From positions 1,206,001 to 1,270,000 of the forward strand of contig NZ_CP118734.1 in the NCBI RefSeq assembly GCF_032594935.1: a stretch of 64,000 bases of DNA, in the 5' to 3' direction. Under the pieces are notes generated by a model. That model was not told where the DNA came from and ran no database searches. It saw only the letters and a program-made list of their open reading frames with translations. The position numbers and the translations under genes were made by a program. How positions within the stretch are numbered: the first letter of the stretch is position 1; the number at the start of each line of letters is the position of its first letter. The stretch comes from Streptococcus sp. 29892 (GTDB taxonomy: Bacteria; Bacillota; Bacilli; Lactobacillales; Streptococcaceae). Below, one piece after another: positions 47,557 through 56,969 of the stretch.

Positions 47557-48601
47557 ACAAATTAAAATCCTCTTTCAACTTATCAATCACCTGTTGGAGC
47601 AGGTCGCGATTGACACTGTATTTGACATCGCTATTTTTTGTATTGAAGAGAAGTAAGTCACCGTTAATCAGCTTTTGGGTGTGGAAAGACACTGCCGCCC
47701 CTGTAATAGCCAGACGTTCTGCAATGTCCTTGCTCTTGGCATGGGGCTTGGTCAGCTCCACCAAGACCTGATAACGCGTACTATCGCTGATGACTTTAAG
47801 AGCCGTTATCAAATCATCCAGATCCAGCTCGTCATTTGACAGCATCATCTGATCAATTCGACAGGATGCTAAAAGAGCGACTTTCATATAGTCAAATTGT
47901 TCATTGCCATAATAAGCAAACCAATAATTCCACGGACTGAGAACGAAGAATTGAGCATTTTCAACACCCAGAGTATCTAAGCTGGTCATGGCTAACTGCT
48001 TGGATTCTCTGTAGAGTTTTTCAATGTCAAAATCCCTAGCAAAGGCTTCCCGCTCTGCTCTTGCCCCTTCAAAATATGGCTGATAGATTGGGAGTAGCTT
48101 GTTCAGGAGATTGACAGACAGCTGAACTGTTTCTAAAGGATTGCGAATAGCCAGTGACCAGTACCACTTATCTGCTGGTTTTTTATCTGTCTTTTCCAAG
48201 AGTTCCATGAGACTGAGGGTCTTCTCACGGTGACCGTCATTTTCAGACGCCAACATGGTTCGCATGGCATCTTCTACTTCTGCTTGAGACAGCTTTAAAA
48301 TCAATTGACAAGCTTCCTCAACTGTCTTTGGATCCTGCCCATCATTCAAGAGATAGAAATAAAGACTATGCAAAATGTTAAAAATATGTCCCCAAACAAA
48401 GACTTGATTGACTTCCTGACGAAAATCTGCCAACTTTTCTTCAATCTCATCACGAATGTCTAAGGCATCTTTGAGAATGTCTTTTTCTTTCTGTGAAAAA
48501 TCCGCCTCAATCGGTTCCTCACGTTCTCTAACAATTAAAGGAATAAAGAATTTTTCAACAATTTCGCTTCTATAATCTCGGTAATCTAATTTCATACGCA
48601 T
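47555..48601 (-). CDS. large ArsR-type winged-helix regulator
   Basis: This is a 348-residue protein. The first 250 residues are helical and without a recognised domain. The last 90 residues are an ArsR winged helix: VISDSTRYQVLVELTKPHAKSKDIAERLAITGAAVSFHTQKLINGDLLLF. It follows the MFS gene by 5 bp, so it is the second gene of that operon and probably regulates it. An AT-rich palindrome in front of the operon is a candidate operator. The effector is unknown. Confidence 0.82.
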   Translation of the reverse strand: MRMKLDYRDYRSEIVEKFFIPLIVREREEPIEADFSQKEKDILKDALDIRDEIEEKLADFRQEVNQVFVWGHIFNILHSLYFYLLNDGQDPKTVEEACQLILKLSQAEVEDAMRTMLASENDGHREKTLSLMELLEKTDKKPADKWYWSLAIRNPLETVQLSVNLLNKLLPIYQPYFEGARAEREAFARDFDIEKLYRESKQLAMTSLDTLGVENAQFFVLSPWNYWFAYYGNEQFDYMKVALLASCRIDQMMLSNDELDLDDLITALKVISDSTRYQVLVELTKPHAKSKDIAERLAITGAAVSFHTQKLINGDLLLFNTKNSDVKYSVNRDLLQQVIDKLKEDFNL

Positions 48602-48606
48602 ACTTT

Positions 48607-49875
48607 CTAAGCTTGAACTACTTGGTTATTTGATTTACGACCTGTAAGAATAGTATAGCTTACTAGTCCCACAGAAAGCAAGAGGAAGATGAGGGAAATA
48701 CTTGTCGCAGAAAGCACCGTCACCATAAGGGCAACCAAGGCTTGACCACCTACCATACCAATCTGGCAGAAACTGTCAATCCCACCACCGACAGTCGCCA
48801 ATTTATCTTCTGGCAATTCATTGACAACCAAGGCATTCATTTTGGGATTGAAAATGCCCAAAGTAACTGCCGTTACAAAGATCACTGCTAGTACCACATA
48901 GATGTTGTGAAGAAAGAAACCTGAGAAAAGTAAAACAGGCATCAATGTAGAGAACTTGAGGAGGTTTATTAGACTGACATTTTTAAAGAATGCCATACCC
49001 AGACTAGAGCCCAAAATGCTACCGACTGAGAAGAGAATAGAAACCAAAGCAACGGTTGTTCCTACATTGACAATCACAAAGTCTGAGAACTCCTTCATAT
49101 TTAGAATAACTAATGGTGAAAGTGCGGTAAAAATGGCATTCAGGCTGGCAATAGTAATAATTGACGCTTTGAGAACAGGAATATTCTGCACGGCTTGGTA
49201 GGAATCTTTGATACTCTGTCCAATTCCTTTGACAATACCAGCTTCAGTTTCCACTTGCTCAGCTTGCTGGATAGGATTTTCCTTCAGTAGCTTGGCAAGA
49301 GCTGGACGGAGGGTTGCCATGATGGCAAGACTGACCAAGAAGGTTCCTGCATTGAAGAAGGCGAGATTCTGGTAAGACATAAAGCCGATGAGAATGGCAC
49401 CGCTAGCTTGGAAGGCGATTTGCAGAAGTGATCTCACTGTCATCTTGAAGGCCATTGCGGTTTCGCGGTCTTCCGCTGCCACAACCCGCAAGCTGACTGG
49501 CATATAAAGCCCATTTTCGTATTGACCAGCCAAGTCTGATAGGAAATTGATGACGCAGACCACCGCTACAACCCAGAGGGCAGGTGCAAATCCCATCAAG
49601 CAGCCAACAAAGGCATAGAGAACGACACGAACCAGCAGGGTTGCCAGAATGGTATCCAATTTGTTTCTGGTCTTGTCTGCCCAAATCCCGATAAAGAGGC
49701 CAGCCAAAATCGGCAAGGTTTCAGATACGGTAATCATAGCCAGGGCAAACTTGGTATCTGGAAGTAGCAAGACATAGTTCATCAGGGCTAGGTAGTAGAG
49801 TGTGTCACCAAAGTTGGAAATCAAATCCGCTACAAAGCTGGATAGAAATAATTTATTGTTGACTAGTTTCTTCAT
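48607..49875 (-). CDS. MFS transporter
   Basis: This is a 422-residue protein with about twelve transmembrane segments. FIGIWADKTRNKLDTIL after TM2 is the MFS loop motif. It resembles the MefA/EnrY-type drug exporters, but the substrate is unknown. I chose the ATG at 49875 because GGAG is 6 nt upstream; the in-frame ATG two codons earlier overlaps that site. It is co-transcribed with the ArsR-type regulator. Confidence 0.88.
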   Translation of the reverse strand: MKKLVNNKLFLSSFVADLISNFGDTLYYLALMNYVLLLPDTKFALAMITVSETLPILAGLFIGIWADKTRNKLDTILATLLVRVVLYAFVGCLMGFAPALWVVAVVCVINFLSDLAGQYENGLYMPVSLRVVAAEDRETAMAFKMTVRSLLQIAFQASGAILIGFMSYQNLAFFNAGTFLVSLAIMATLRPALAKLLKENPIQQAEQVETEAGIVKGIGQSIKDSYQAVQNIPVLKASIITIASLNAIFTALSPLVILNMKEFSDFVIVNVGTTVALVSILFSVGSILGSSLGMAFFKNVSLINLLKFSTLMPVLLFSGFFLHNIYVVLAVIFVTAVTLGIFNPKMNALVVNELPEDKLATVGGGIDSFCQIGMVGGQALVALMVTVLSATSISLIFLLLSVGLVSYTILTGRKSNNQVVQA

Positions 49876-49893
49876 AAGCATCTCCTTAAACAG

Positions 49894-49915
49894 ATATTAA
49901 ACGTTTGTTTAATAT
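49894..49915 (-). promoter_or_regulatory. palindromic operator before the MFS-ArsR operon
   Basis: A perfect inverted repeat, ATATTAAAC-GTTT-GTTTAATAT, 19 bp before the MFS start. AT-rich palindromes of this size are typical ArsR-family operators. A partial second copy (TTTTTTAAACAATTATTTAA) lies at 49969-49988. Confidence 0.6.
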
Positions 49916-50012
49916 TATTTTACACTTTATTTTAATAAAGTCAATGCTTAATTTTATAAAAATTAAATATTTTTTAAACAATTATTTAATTTTTCTTCTA
50001 TCTGGCTTTTTC

Positions 50013-50147
50013 TTGACAAGATAAGCACAGTTTGTTATAGTATTGTTCGGGCACCTCTTTTGAGAGGTCGGAGAAAAGGCTCCCTAGTTTTAGGGAGCTA
50101 TTTTTTGTTTTTCCCGAAGTTTAGTACATCATCGGAGGACTTATTGG
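50013..50147 (+). promoter_or_regulatory. promoter and attenuator-like leader of the DUF1846 gene
   Basis: TTGACA (50013-50018), 17 bp, TATAGT (50036-50041) gives a transcript from about 50048. The 100-nt leader has hairpin ACCTCT-TTTG-AGAGGT (50053-50068), then a perfect intrinsic terminator GCTCCCTA-GTTT-TAGGGAGC with a T-run (50079-50106). TTCGGG at the leader 5' end (50046-50051) can pair with CCCGAA just past the T-run (50113-50118). No known riboswitch family was recognised. The ribosome site is GGAGG at 50133. Confidence 0.65.
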
Positions 50148-51635
50148 ATGAAAAAAATCGCATTTGATTCAACTAAATACTTGAATTTGCAACGTGATCA
50201 CATTTTAGAGCGTATTGCCCAATTTGAAGGCAAGCTCTATATGGAATTTGGTGGAAAAATGTTGGAAGATTTCCACGCAGCCCGTGTTTTGCCAGGTTAT
50301 GAACCAGATAACAAAATCAAACTCCTCCAAGAGTTAAAAGACCAAGTAGAGATTGTCATCGCCATCAATGCCAGCAATATCGAACATTCTAAGGCACGCG
50401 GTGACTTGGGTATTTCTTACGACCAAGAAGTCTTCCGCTTGATTGATACATTCAATGATATTGATATCTATGTTGGTTCTGTGGTCATTACCCAGTACCG
50501 CAACCAACCAGCAGCAGATGCCTTCCGCAAACAGTTGGAAAAACATGGCATCAAATCCTATCTCCACTATCCAATCAAGGGCTATCCTTCTGATATCGAC
50601 CACATCATTTCACCAGAAGGCATGGGCAAAAATGACTACATTGAAACCAGTCGCAATCTCGTCGTTGTCACCGCACCTGGACCAGGTTCAGGAAAATTGG
50701 CGACCTGTATCTCCCAGCTCTACCATGACCAGTTAAATGGGGTAACTTCTGGCTATGCCAAGTTTGAAACCTTCCCCGTTTGGAACTTGCCACTCCACCA
50801 CCCAGTAAACTTGGCTTATGAAGCAGCTACCGCAGACCTGGACGACCTCAACATGATCGACCCCTTCCACCTTCAAACTTATGGAAAAACTGCGGTCAAC
50901 TACAACCGTGATATCGAGGTCTTCCCTGTCCTCAACCGAACATTTGAACGCATTTTGAACAAATCCCCTTATGCTTCACCAACTGACATGGGGGTCAACA
51001 TGGTGGGCTACTCCATCGTAGACGAAGAGGCTGCAATCGAAGCATCTAAGCAAGAAATTATCCGCCGCTACTACCAAACCTTGGTTGATTTCAAAGCGGA
51101 GCGGGTGAGCGAGCAAGCAGTTAAAAAGATTGAACTCCTCATGAACGAAGTAGGCGTGACACCTGCTGACCGTAAGGTTGTTATCGCTGCGCGCGAAAAA
51201 GCAGAGCTGACTTCCAGCCCTGCCCTTGCTATTCAGTTGCCAAATGGTGAGATTGTCACAGGTAAGACCTCTGACCTCCTCAAACCAACTGCAACTGTCC
51301 TTCTCAATGCCATCAAGCAAATTGCTAAAATCGATGATGAAACACTTCTCATCGAACCAAACTACATCCGTCCAATTCAAGAATTGAAGTCAGATTATCT
51401 GGATAAGACAAATACACGACTCGATGCAAGTGAGATTCTTAACGCCCTTGCCATCACTGCTCAAGATAGCCCTCTTGCTGCACGTGCCATGAAAGAATTG
51501 GGCCAATTAAATGGTAGCGAAGCCCACTCAACCGTTATCCTATCCGATGAAGACAAGAGCGTTCTCCGCAAATTAGGCATCAATTTAACCTTTGATCCTA
51601 TCTATCAGCACAATAAGTTTTATCAGAAGAACTAA
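50148..51635 (+). CDS. DUF1846 domain-containing protein
   Basis: This 495-residue protein matches the DUF1846 family over its full length: [71 protein letters not shown] and [30 protein letters not shown]. Structures of relatives show nucleotide-binding-like folds, but the function is undetermined. The PGPGSGK stretch resembles a P-loop. It is a single-gene unit preceded by a terminator-bearing leader, suggesting control by attenuation. Confidence 0.9.
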   Translation: MKKIAFDSTKYLNLQRDHILERIAQFEGKLYMEFGGKMLEDFHAARVLPGYEPDNKIKLLQELKDQVEIVIAINASNIEHSKARGDLGISYDQEVFRLIDTFNDIDIYVGSVVITQYRNQPAADAFRKQLEKHGIKSYLHYPIKGYPSDIDHIISPEGMGKNDYIETSRNLVVVTAPGPGSGKLATCISQLYHDQLNGVTSGYAKFETFPVWNLPLHHPVNLAYEAATADLDDLNMIDPFHLQTYGKTAVNYNRDIEVFPVLNRTFERILNKSPYASPTDMGVNMVGYSIVDEEAAIEASKQEIIRRYYQTLVDFKAERVSEQAVKKIELLMNEVGVTPADRKVVIAAREKAELTSSPALAIQLPNGEIVTGKTSDLLKPTATVLLNAIKQIAKIDDETLLIEPNYIRPIQELKSDYLDKTNTRLDASEILNALAITAQDSPLAARAMKELGQLNGSEAHSTVILSDEDKSVLRKLGINLTFDPIYQHNKFYQKN

Positions 51636-51640
51636 AGACA

Positions 51641-51673
51641 AAAATAGACTTGCCCCGGCAAGTCTATTTTTTG
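51641..51673 (+). terminator. DUF1846 gene terminator
   Basis: AATAGACTTGCC-CC-GGCAAGTCTATT followed by a T-run. Confidence 0.9.
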
Positions 51674-51682
51674 TTATAGAAA

Positions 51683-51713
51683 AAAAACAAGGATATTTCT
51701 AGCCTTGTTTTTC
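51683..51713 (-). terminator. ptsI terminator
   Basis: AAACAAGG / CCTTGTTT arms with loop ATATTTCTAG and a U-run leftward, 15 bp past the ptsI stop. The loop's last 8 nt equal those of the rpoD-array loops. Confidence 0.85.
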
Positions 51714-51724
51714 CATTTTATCTA

Positions 51725-53458
51725 TTAGTTGAAATCAACATACTCTTTTTGAAGTTCAAGAACTTCTTCTGCCGTTGCACATTCTGTCAAGGCACGGTGA
51801 GCATACTCTTCCATCTTAGCTGTGTCAAGTGTCTTCATGAGGCTACGTGTACGAAGGACAGAAGTTGCACTCATAGAGAACTCATCCAAGCCCATTCCGA
51901 CAAGAAGTGGAACAGCTTGTTGGTCACCAGCCATCTCACCACACATACCAGCCCATTTGCCTTCTGCGTGTGCAGCCTTGATAACGTTGTTGATCAAGCG
52001 AAGAATAGATGGGTTGTAAGGTTGGTAGAGGTATGAAACTTGTTCATTCATACGGTCTGCTGCCATTGTGTACTGGATAAGGTCGTTTGTACCAATTGAG
52101 AAGAAGTCAACTTCTTTAGCAAATTGGTCAGCAATCATTGCTGCTGCAGGGATTTCAATCATGATACCCACTTGGATATCATCTGCAACTGCAACACCTT
52201 CAGCCAACAAGTTCGCTTTTTCTTCTTCAAGGATTGCTTTTGCTGCACGGAATTCTGTCAACAAGGCAACCATCGGGAACATGATACGAAGTTTACCATG
52301 TACTGATGAACGAAGAAGGGCACGCAACTGCGTACGGAACATTTGGTTACCAGTTTCAGAGATTGAGATACGAAGTGCACGGAATCCAAGGAATGGGTTC
52401 ATTTCGTGTGGAAGGTCGAAGTAAGGAAGTTCCTTATCACCACCGATATCCATAGTACGAACCACAACTGGCTTGCCATTCATACCTTCCAATACTGCTT
52501 TATAAGCTTCATACTGCTCATCTTCAGTTGGGAAGTCTTGTGAGTCCATGTACAAGAACTCTGTACGGTAAAGACCAACTGCCTCAGCACCATTATCGTT
52601 TACACCTTCAACGTCTTTTGGTGTACCGATGTTAGCTGCCAATTCAAAGTGTTTGCCGTCAGCTGTCACTGTTTGAGCATCTTTCAAGAGTGCCCACTCA
52701 GCTTTTTGTTTAGCATAGGCTTCGCCAGCTGCCTTAAATTCTGCAATCACTTCTTCAGATGGGTTGATAACAACTTCACCTGTGATACCGTTAACAGCGA
52801 GGACATCACCATCTTTCACGATTTCAGTAATATTATTTGTACCCAATACAGCTGCAATCTCAAGTGTACGAGCCATGATAGCTGAGTGGCTTGTACGTCC
52901 ACCGATGTTTGTTACAAAAGCTTTAACAAACTGTTTGTTCAATTGCGCTGTATCAGATGGTGTCAAGTCGTGTGCGATAACGATAGACTCTTCATCAATT
53001 GTCGCTGGGTTTGGCAAACGAACGCCAAGCAAGTGAGCAAGGACACGTTTAGCAACGTCGCGGATATCTGCTGCACGCTCTTGCATGTATGGGTTATCTT
53101 CCATACCTTCAAAGATAGCAATGAACATATCCGTTACTTCTTTCAAACCAGTTTCAGCATTTGTTTTCTTAGCACGGATAGTTTCCTTAATCTGACCAAT
53201 CATTTCTGGGTCAGCAAGAACCATCAAGTGTGCATCAAATACGGCTGCGGCTTCTTCACCAAGGCTAGCTACTGCGTTCTCACGAATAACAGAAAGCTCG
53301 TTTTGAGAGGCTGCAAGAGCAGCATCCAAACGAGCCTCTTCTGCATTTGTATCTTCAACTGTAACAGTTTCGAAGGACAAATCTGGCTGAACGAGTAGAT
53401 ATGCCTTAGCAACGGCAACACCATCAGATGCTGCAATTCCTTTAAGCATTTCTGTCAT
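51725..53458 (-). CDS. ptsI: phosphoenolpyruvate--protein phosphotransferase (Enzyme I)
   Basis: EI takes phosphate from PEP and passes it to HPr, driving all PTS sugar uptake. It has 577 residues. [12 protein letters not shown] carries the phosphorylated His, and [17 protein letters not shown] and [20 protein letters not shown] form the PEP-binding C-terminal barrel with its Cys. The ATG at 53458 lies 4 bp past the ptsH stop; a longer frame runs back into pts[20 protein letters not shown] is the standard start. Confidence 0.97.
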   Translation of the reverse strand: MTEMLKGIAASDGVAVAKAYLLVQPDLSFETVTVEDTNAEEARLDAALAASQNELSVIRENAVASLGEEAAAVFDAHLMVLADPEMIGQIKETIRAKKTNAETGLKEVTDMFIAIFEGMEDNPYMQERAADIRDVAKRVLAHLLGVRLPNPATIDEESIVIAHDLTPSDTAQLNKQFVKAFVTNIGGRTSHSAIMARTLEIAAVLGTNNITEIVKDGDVLAVNGITGEVVINPSEEVIAEFKAAGEAYAKQKAEWALLKDAQTVTADGKHFELAANIGTPKDVEGVNDNGAEAVGLYRTEFLYMDSQDFPTEDEQYEAYKAVLEGMNGKPVVVRTMDIGGDKELPYFDLPHEMNPFLGFRALRISISETGNQMFRTQLRALLRSSVHGKLRIMFPMVALLTEFRAAKAILEEEKANLLAEGVAVADDIQVGIMIEIPAAAMIADQFAKEVDFFSIGTNDLIQYTMAADRMNEQVSYLYQPYNPSILRLINNVIKAAHAEGKWAGMCGEMAGDQQAVPLLVGMGLDEFSMSATSVLRTRSLMKTLDTAKMEEYAHRALTECATAEEVLELQKEYVDFN

Positions 53459-53462
53459 CTTC

Positions 53463-53726
53463 TTATGCCAATCCTTCTTTTTCCATTGTTTCAGTGATAG
53501 CTGCGATTGCATCGTCAGCATCTGCACCTTCAGCAGAGATTGTTACATCAGCGCCTTGACCAACACCAAGACTCATAACACCCATGATAGATTTAAGGTT
53601 AACTGATTTTTCTTTGTAGTTCAACGTGATGTCTGAAGCGAATTTGCTAGCAGTTTGAACAAGCAAAGTTGCTGGACGTGCGTGGATACCTGTTTCTGCC
53701 ACGATGTGGAAGTCTTTTGAAGCCAT
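53463..53726 (-). CDS. ptsH: phosphocarrier protein HPr
   Basis: HPr relays phosphate from EI to PTS permeases and, when phosphorylated on Ser46, acts as the CcpA co-repressor. It has 87 residues. ETGIHARPA has the catalytic His15 and [10 protein letters not shown] the regulatory Ser46. The promoter on the minus strand is TTGAAA (53813-53818), 17 bp, TATAAT (53790-53795). ptsI follows at once, the usual ptsHI operon. Confidence 0.98.
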   Translation of the reverse strand: MASKDFHIVAETGIHARPATLLVQTASKFASDITLNYKEKSVNLKSIMGVMSLGVGQGADVTISAEGADADDAIAAITETMEKEGLA

Positions 53727-53789
53727 AGTTGGATTCTCCTTTATTTTTACAAAATTTTGAGTTATTTTTGATAACCCTTACAAAAAGCA

Positions 53790-53818
53790 TTATATCACTT
53801 TTTGAAATCATTTTCAAG
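53790..53818 (-). promoter_or_regulatory. ptsHI promoter
   Basis: TTGAAA and TATAAT with a 17-bp spacer, about 65 bp before the ptsH ATG. Confidence 0.75.
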
Positions 53819-53915
53819 AATTTTTTGCGTTTCTTTCAGTAAAACTATTTTTTATGAGATTATAAAAGTCCTGAAAACATCTTGAAAGCTTAGTTTCAAA
53901 GGATTTATGCTATTT

Positions 53916-54010
53916 ACACAAGATATGGTGTTTGTTCGTTTTTTGTCATACTATATTTTGTGATAGTTCTGGACTTCCTTCTTGACTTTGCTCCCAAAAT
54001 CTTGTATGCT
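53916..54010 (+). promoter_or_regulatory. nrdHE promoter with two NrdR boxes
   Basis: ACACAAGATATGGTGT (53916-53931) and ATACTATATTTTGTGA (53948-53963) resemble the NrdR box ACACWATATATWGTGT and start 32 bp apart, the three-helical-turn spacing known for NrdR. The promoter TTGACT (53982-53987), 17 bp, TATGCT (54005-54010) follows, 36 bp before the nrdH ATG. ATP/dATP-sensing repression by NrdR is expected. Confidence 0.75.
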
Positions 54011-54045
54011 AGATTGGTATATTTATTTTAAAAAGGAGAAATTGA

Positions 54046-54264
54046 ATGGTTACCATCTATTCAAAAAATAATTGTGTTCAATGTAAAATGAGTAAAAAAT
54101 TTCTTGATGAGCACAATGTGGCCTACAAAGAAATCAATCTAGACGAGCAACCTGAATTTATCGGACATGTGAAAAGCCTTGGTTTTTCAGCAGCGCCAGT
54201 TATTGAAACTGAAAATGAAGTTTTCTCAGGTTTTCAGCCAACTAAATTGAAAGCCCTAGTCTAA
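54046..54264 (+). CDS. nrdH: glutaredoxin-like protein NrdH
   Basis: This is the thioredoxin-fold electron donor for class Ib ribonucleotide reductase. It has 72 residues. The redox motif is CVQC (residues 10-13) in IYSKNNCVQCKMSKKFLDEHNV; SAAPVIETENEVFSGFQP is the substrate groove. It is followed by nrdE after 38 bp. AAGGAG precedes its ATG. Confidence 0.96.
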   Translation: MVTIYSKNNCVQCKMSKKFLDEHNVAYKEINLDEQPEFIGHVKSLGFSAAPVIETENEVFSGFQPTKLKALV

Positions 54265-54302
54265 TCCCCTACCTCCCTGTTATATAGAAAGAGATTGCGA
54301 TT

Positions 54303-56462
54303 ATGAGTTTGAAAGAATTAGGCGATGTATCCTACTTCCGTTTAAATAACGAAATCAACCGTCCAGTCAATGGACAAATTCCTCTCCACAAGGATCTAGA
54401 AGCAGTTAAAGCTTTCTTTAATGAAAATGTCCTTCCAAATACTAAGAAATTTAATAGCATTTTAGACAAGATTGCCTACTTAGTAGAAGAAAATTATCTT
54501 GAAAAAGAATTTTTAGATCAGTATAGCCCAGAATTTATCATTAAAATCCATCAATTTTTAAAGGACCAAAACTTCCGCTTCAAGTCTTTCATGGCAGCCT
54601 ACAAGTTCTACAACCAGTATGCCCTTAAAACCAACGACGGTGCCTACTACTTGGAGAGCATGGAAGACCGAGTTCTCTTCAACGCCTTGTATTTTGCAGA
54701 GGGCAATGAAGAATTAGCCTTGAATTTGGCCAACGAAATGATCCATTTGCGTTATCAGCCAGCTACTCCTTCCTTCCTCAACGCAGGTCGTGCTCGTCGT
54801 GGTGAGTTGGTGTCCTGTTTCCTCATCCAAGTCACAGACGACATGAACTCTATTGGACGTTCTATCAACTCTGCTCTGCAATTGTCCCGTATCGGTGGTG
54901 GCGTCGGCATCTCCCTCAGCAACTTGCGTGAGGCAGGCGCACCAATCAAGGGCTACGAGGGAGCTGCATCTGGTGTTGTCCCTGTTATGAAACTCTTTGA
55001 GGACAGCTTCTCCTACTCCAACCAACTTGGACAACGCCAAGGGGCTGGGGTTGTTTACCTAGATGTTTTCCACCCAGACATTATCGCCTTTCTTTCGACC
55101 AAGAAGGAAAATGCCGATGAGAAAGTGCGCGTGAAGACCTTGTCACTTGGAATCACTGTTCCTGATAAGTTCTATGAGTTGGCACGTAAAAATGAAGACA
55201 TGTATCTCTTCAGCCCTTACTCTGTTGAATTGGAATATGGTGTGCCTTACAGCTACCTTGATATTACTGAAAAATACGACGAGTTGGTAGCAAACCCACG
55301 CATTCGTAAGACAAAAATCAAGGCACGTGACTTGGAAACAGAGATTTCTAAACTGCAACAAGAGTCTGGTTACCCTTATGTCATCAACATCGATACCGCC
55401 AACCGCAGCAATCCTGTTGACGGCAAGATTATCATGTCCAACCTCTGTTCAGAAATTCTACAAGTCCAAACACCTAGTGTCATTAACGATTCTCAGGAAT
55501 ACTTAACATTGGGTACAGATGTGTCATGTAACCTTGGTTCAACCAATATTGTCAACCTCATGAAGTCACCTGACTTTGGTCTTTCTGTCCGTACCATGAC
55601 ACGCGCTCTTACTTACGTAACTGACCATTCGCACATTTCTGCGGTACCTTCTATCGAGGCTGGAAATGAACGTGCGCATTCTATCGGTCTTGGTGCTATG
55701 GGACTTCACTCATACTTGGCACAAAACTTGATCGACTACGGATCAAAAACAGCTGTGGAATTTACCAACATCTACTTCATGCTCCTCAACTACTGGACCT
55801 TGGTAGAATCAAATAACATTGCCCGCGAACGCAAGGCGACCTTCCACAACTATGACAAATCAAAATACGCGGACGGTACTTATTTCGACAAGTATGTGAC
55901 TGGAGATTACCAACCGCAATCTGACCGTGTCAAAGAACTCTTTGAAGGAATTTTCATTCCAAGCGGGCAAGACTGGGCTGAACTACGTGAGAAAGTCATG
56001 GCAGATGGTCTTTACCACCAAAACCGCCTAGCTGTTGCACCAAATGGATCTATTTCCTATATCAATGATGTCTCTGCTTCTATTCACCCAATCACACAAC
56101 GGATTGAAGAACGCCAAGAGAAGAAAATCGGTAAAATCTACTATCCAGCAGCAGGTTTGGCAACCGAGACCATTCCATTCTACAAGTCTGCCTATGATAT
56201 GGATATGCGCAAGGTCATCGATGTTTATGCTGCCGCAACAGAACACGTGGACCAAGGGTTGTCCCTCACTCTCTTCCTACGCAGTGAGCTTCCAAAAGCC
56301 CTTTACGAATGGAAAAAAGAGAACAAACAAACAACGCGTGACCTCTCTATCCTCCGTAACTACGCCTTCAACAAAGGTATCAAGTCAATCTACTACATCC
56401 GTACCTTTACCGATGACGGTGAAGAAGTCGGTGCAAACCAATGTGAAAGTTGTGTAATCTAA
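54303..56462 (+). CDS. nrdE: class Ib ribonucleoside-diphosphate reductase, alpha subunit
   Basis: This subunit reduces ribonucleoside diphosphates to deoxy forms. It has 719 residues and no N-terminal ATP cone, as in class Ib. PATPSFLNAGRARRGELVSCFL has the first active-site Cys. SNLCSEILQ carries the radical Cys and Glu. The C-terminal redox pair is in QCESCVI. LAVAPNGSISYINDVSASI is the substrate phosphate region. nrdI is not in the window. The partner nrdF is separated by an unusual 540-bp gap full of structured repeats. Confidence 0.97.
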   Translation: MSLKELGDVSYFRLNNEINRPVNGQIPLHKDLEAVKAFFNENVLPNTKKFNSILDKIAYLVEENYLEKEFLDQYSPEFIIKIHQFLKDQNFRFKSFMAAYKFYNQYALKTNDGAYYLESMEDRVLFNALYFAEGNEELALNLANEMIHLRYQPATPSFLNAGRARRGELVSCFLIQVTDDMNSIGRSINSALQLSRIGGGVGISLSNLREAGAPIKGYEGAASGVVPVMKLFEDSFSYSNQLGQRQGAGVVYLDVFHPDIIAFLSTKKENADEKVRVKTLSLGITVPDKFYELARKNEDMYLFSPYSVELEYGVPYSYLDITEKYDELVANPRIRKTKIKARDLETEISKLQQESGYPYVINIDTANRSNPVDGKIIMSNLCSEILQVQTPSVINDSQEYLTLGTDVSCNLGSTNIVNLMKSPDFGLSVRTMTRALTYVTDHSHISAVPSIEAGNERAHSIGLGAMGLHSYLAQNLIDYGSKTAVEFTNIYFMLLNYWTLVESNNIARERKATFHNYDKSKYADGTYFDKYVTGDYQPQSDRVKELFEGIFIPSGQDWAELREKVMADGLYHQNRLAVAPNGSISYINDVSASIHPITQRIEERQEKKIGKIYYPAAGLATETIPFYKSAYDMDMRKVIDVYAAATEHVDQGLSLTLFLRSELPKALYEWKKENKQTTRDLSILRNYAFNKGIKSIYYIRTFTDDGEEVGANQCESCVI

Positions 56463-56470
56463 CGTAGCAA

Positions 56471-56534
56471 GATTAGCTGTTGGCAAGCCAACTATCTAAT
56501 CTAAGCCAACCGCTATGAGCGGATTAGCTAGCTA
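56471..56534. repeat. 64-bp structured element, copy 1
   Basis: Contains hairpins GTTGGC-AA-GCCAAC and CCGC-TATGA-GCGG (56510-56522) between GATTAG/CTAATC sequences. Aligns without gaps to copy 2. Confidence 0.8.
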
Positions 56535-56658
56535 CCTCACTAACTCCGAAACTGAAGAAATATCGTCTTCAGTTTCTGCGTGTCGTAAGACACTAATGCT
56601 AAAGCACCTAATGAATGAACGGTACTGACCATCTCGTCACTACCTAAGTGGCTTACTA

Positions 56659-56750
56659 TCGTCATTTGGTTTTTCTTTTATTACTTCGTTAACTCGCCTT
56701 GCCTAACTCCAGTTATGCCTGCAGCTCGTTGCCTAGTACTAAAAGTAAAC
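56659..56750 (+). repeat. 92-bp dispersed repeat, copy A
   Basis: Matches the reverse complement of 59762-59853 over 92 bp with five mismatches and no gaps. The core includes TTATTACTTCGTTAACTCG and GCCTAGTACTAAAAG. Confidence 0.92.
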
Positions 56751-56815
56751 TAAAAGACTGTACCTCGAAAAGTCGTTAAGTTCGAACGACTTTTCTCAGG
56801 TCGTAACTTGCAAGG

Positions 56816-56879
56816 GTTTAGCTGTTGATCAATCAACTAGCTAATCTAGGCTAACTGCTATTTGCAGATTAGCTAGCTA
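56816..56879. repeat. 64-bp structured element, copy 2
   Basis: Contains GTTGAT-CA-ATCAAC and CTGC-TATTT-GCAG at the places of the copy 1 hairpins; three stem base pairs have changed in both strands. Confidence 0.8.
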
Positions 56880-56923
56880 GCTAGCTTACGACAAATTACG
56901 CTACTTGCGAACAAAGCAATCTA

Positions 56924-56969
56924 ATGAACGTCCTTGGGGCGTTTTTTAGCAAAAAATATGATACAATAG
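56924..56969 (+). promoter_or_regulatory. terminator followed by the nrdF promoter
   Basis: AACGTCC-TTG-GGGCGTT and a T6 run (about 56926-56953) stop upstream transcription. TACAAT about 14 bp later (near 56964) is the likely -10 of nrdF, 30 bp before its ATG; the -35 is poor. nrdF therefore appears to have its own transcription start. Confidence 0.6.
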
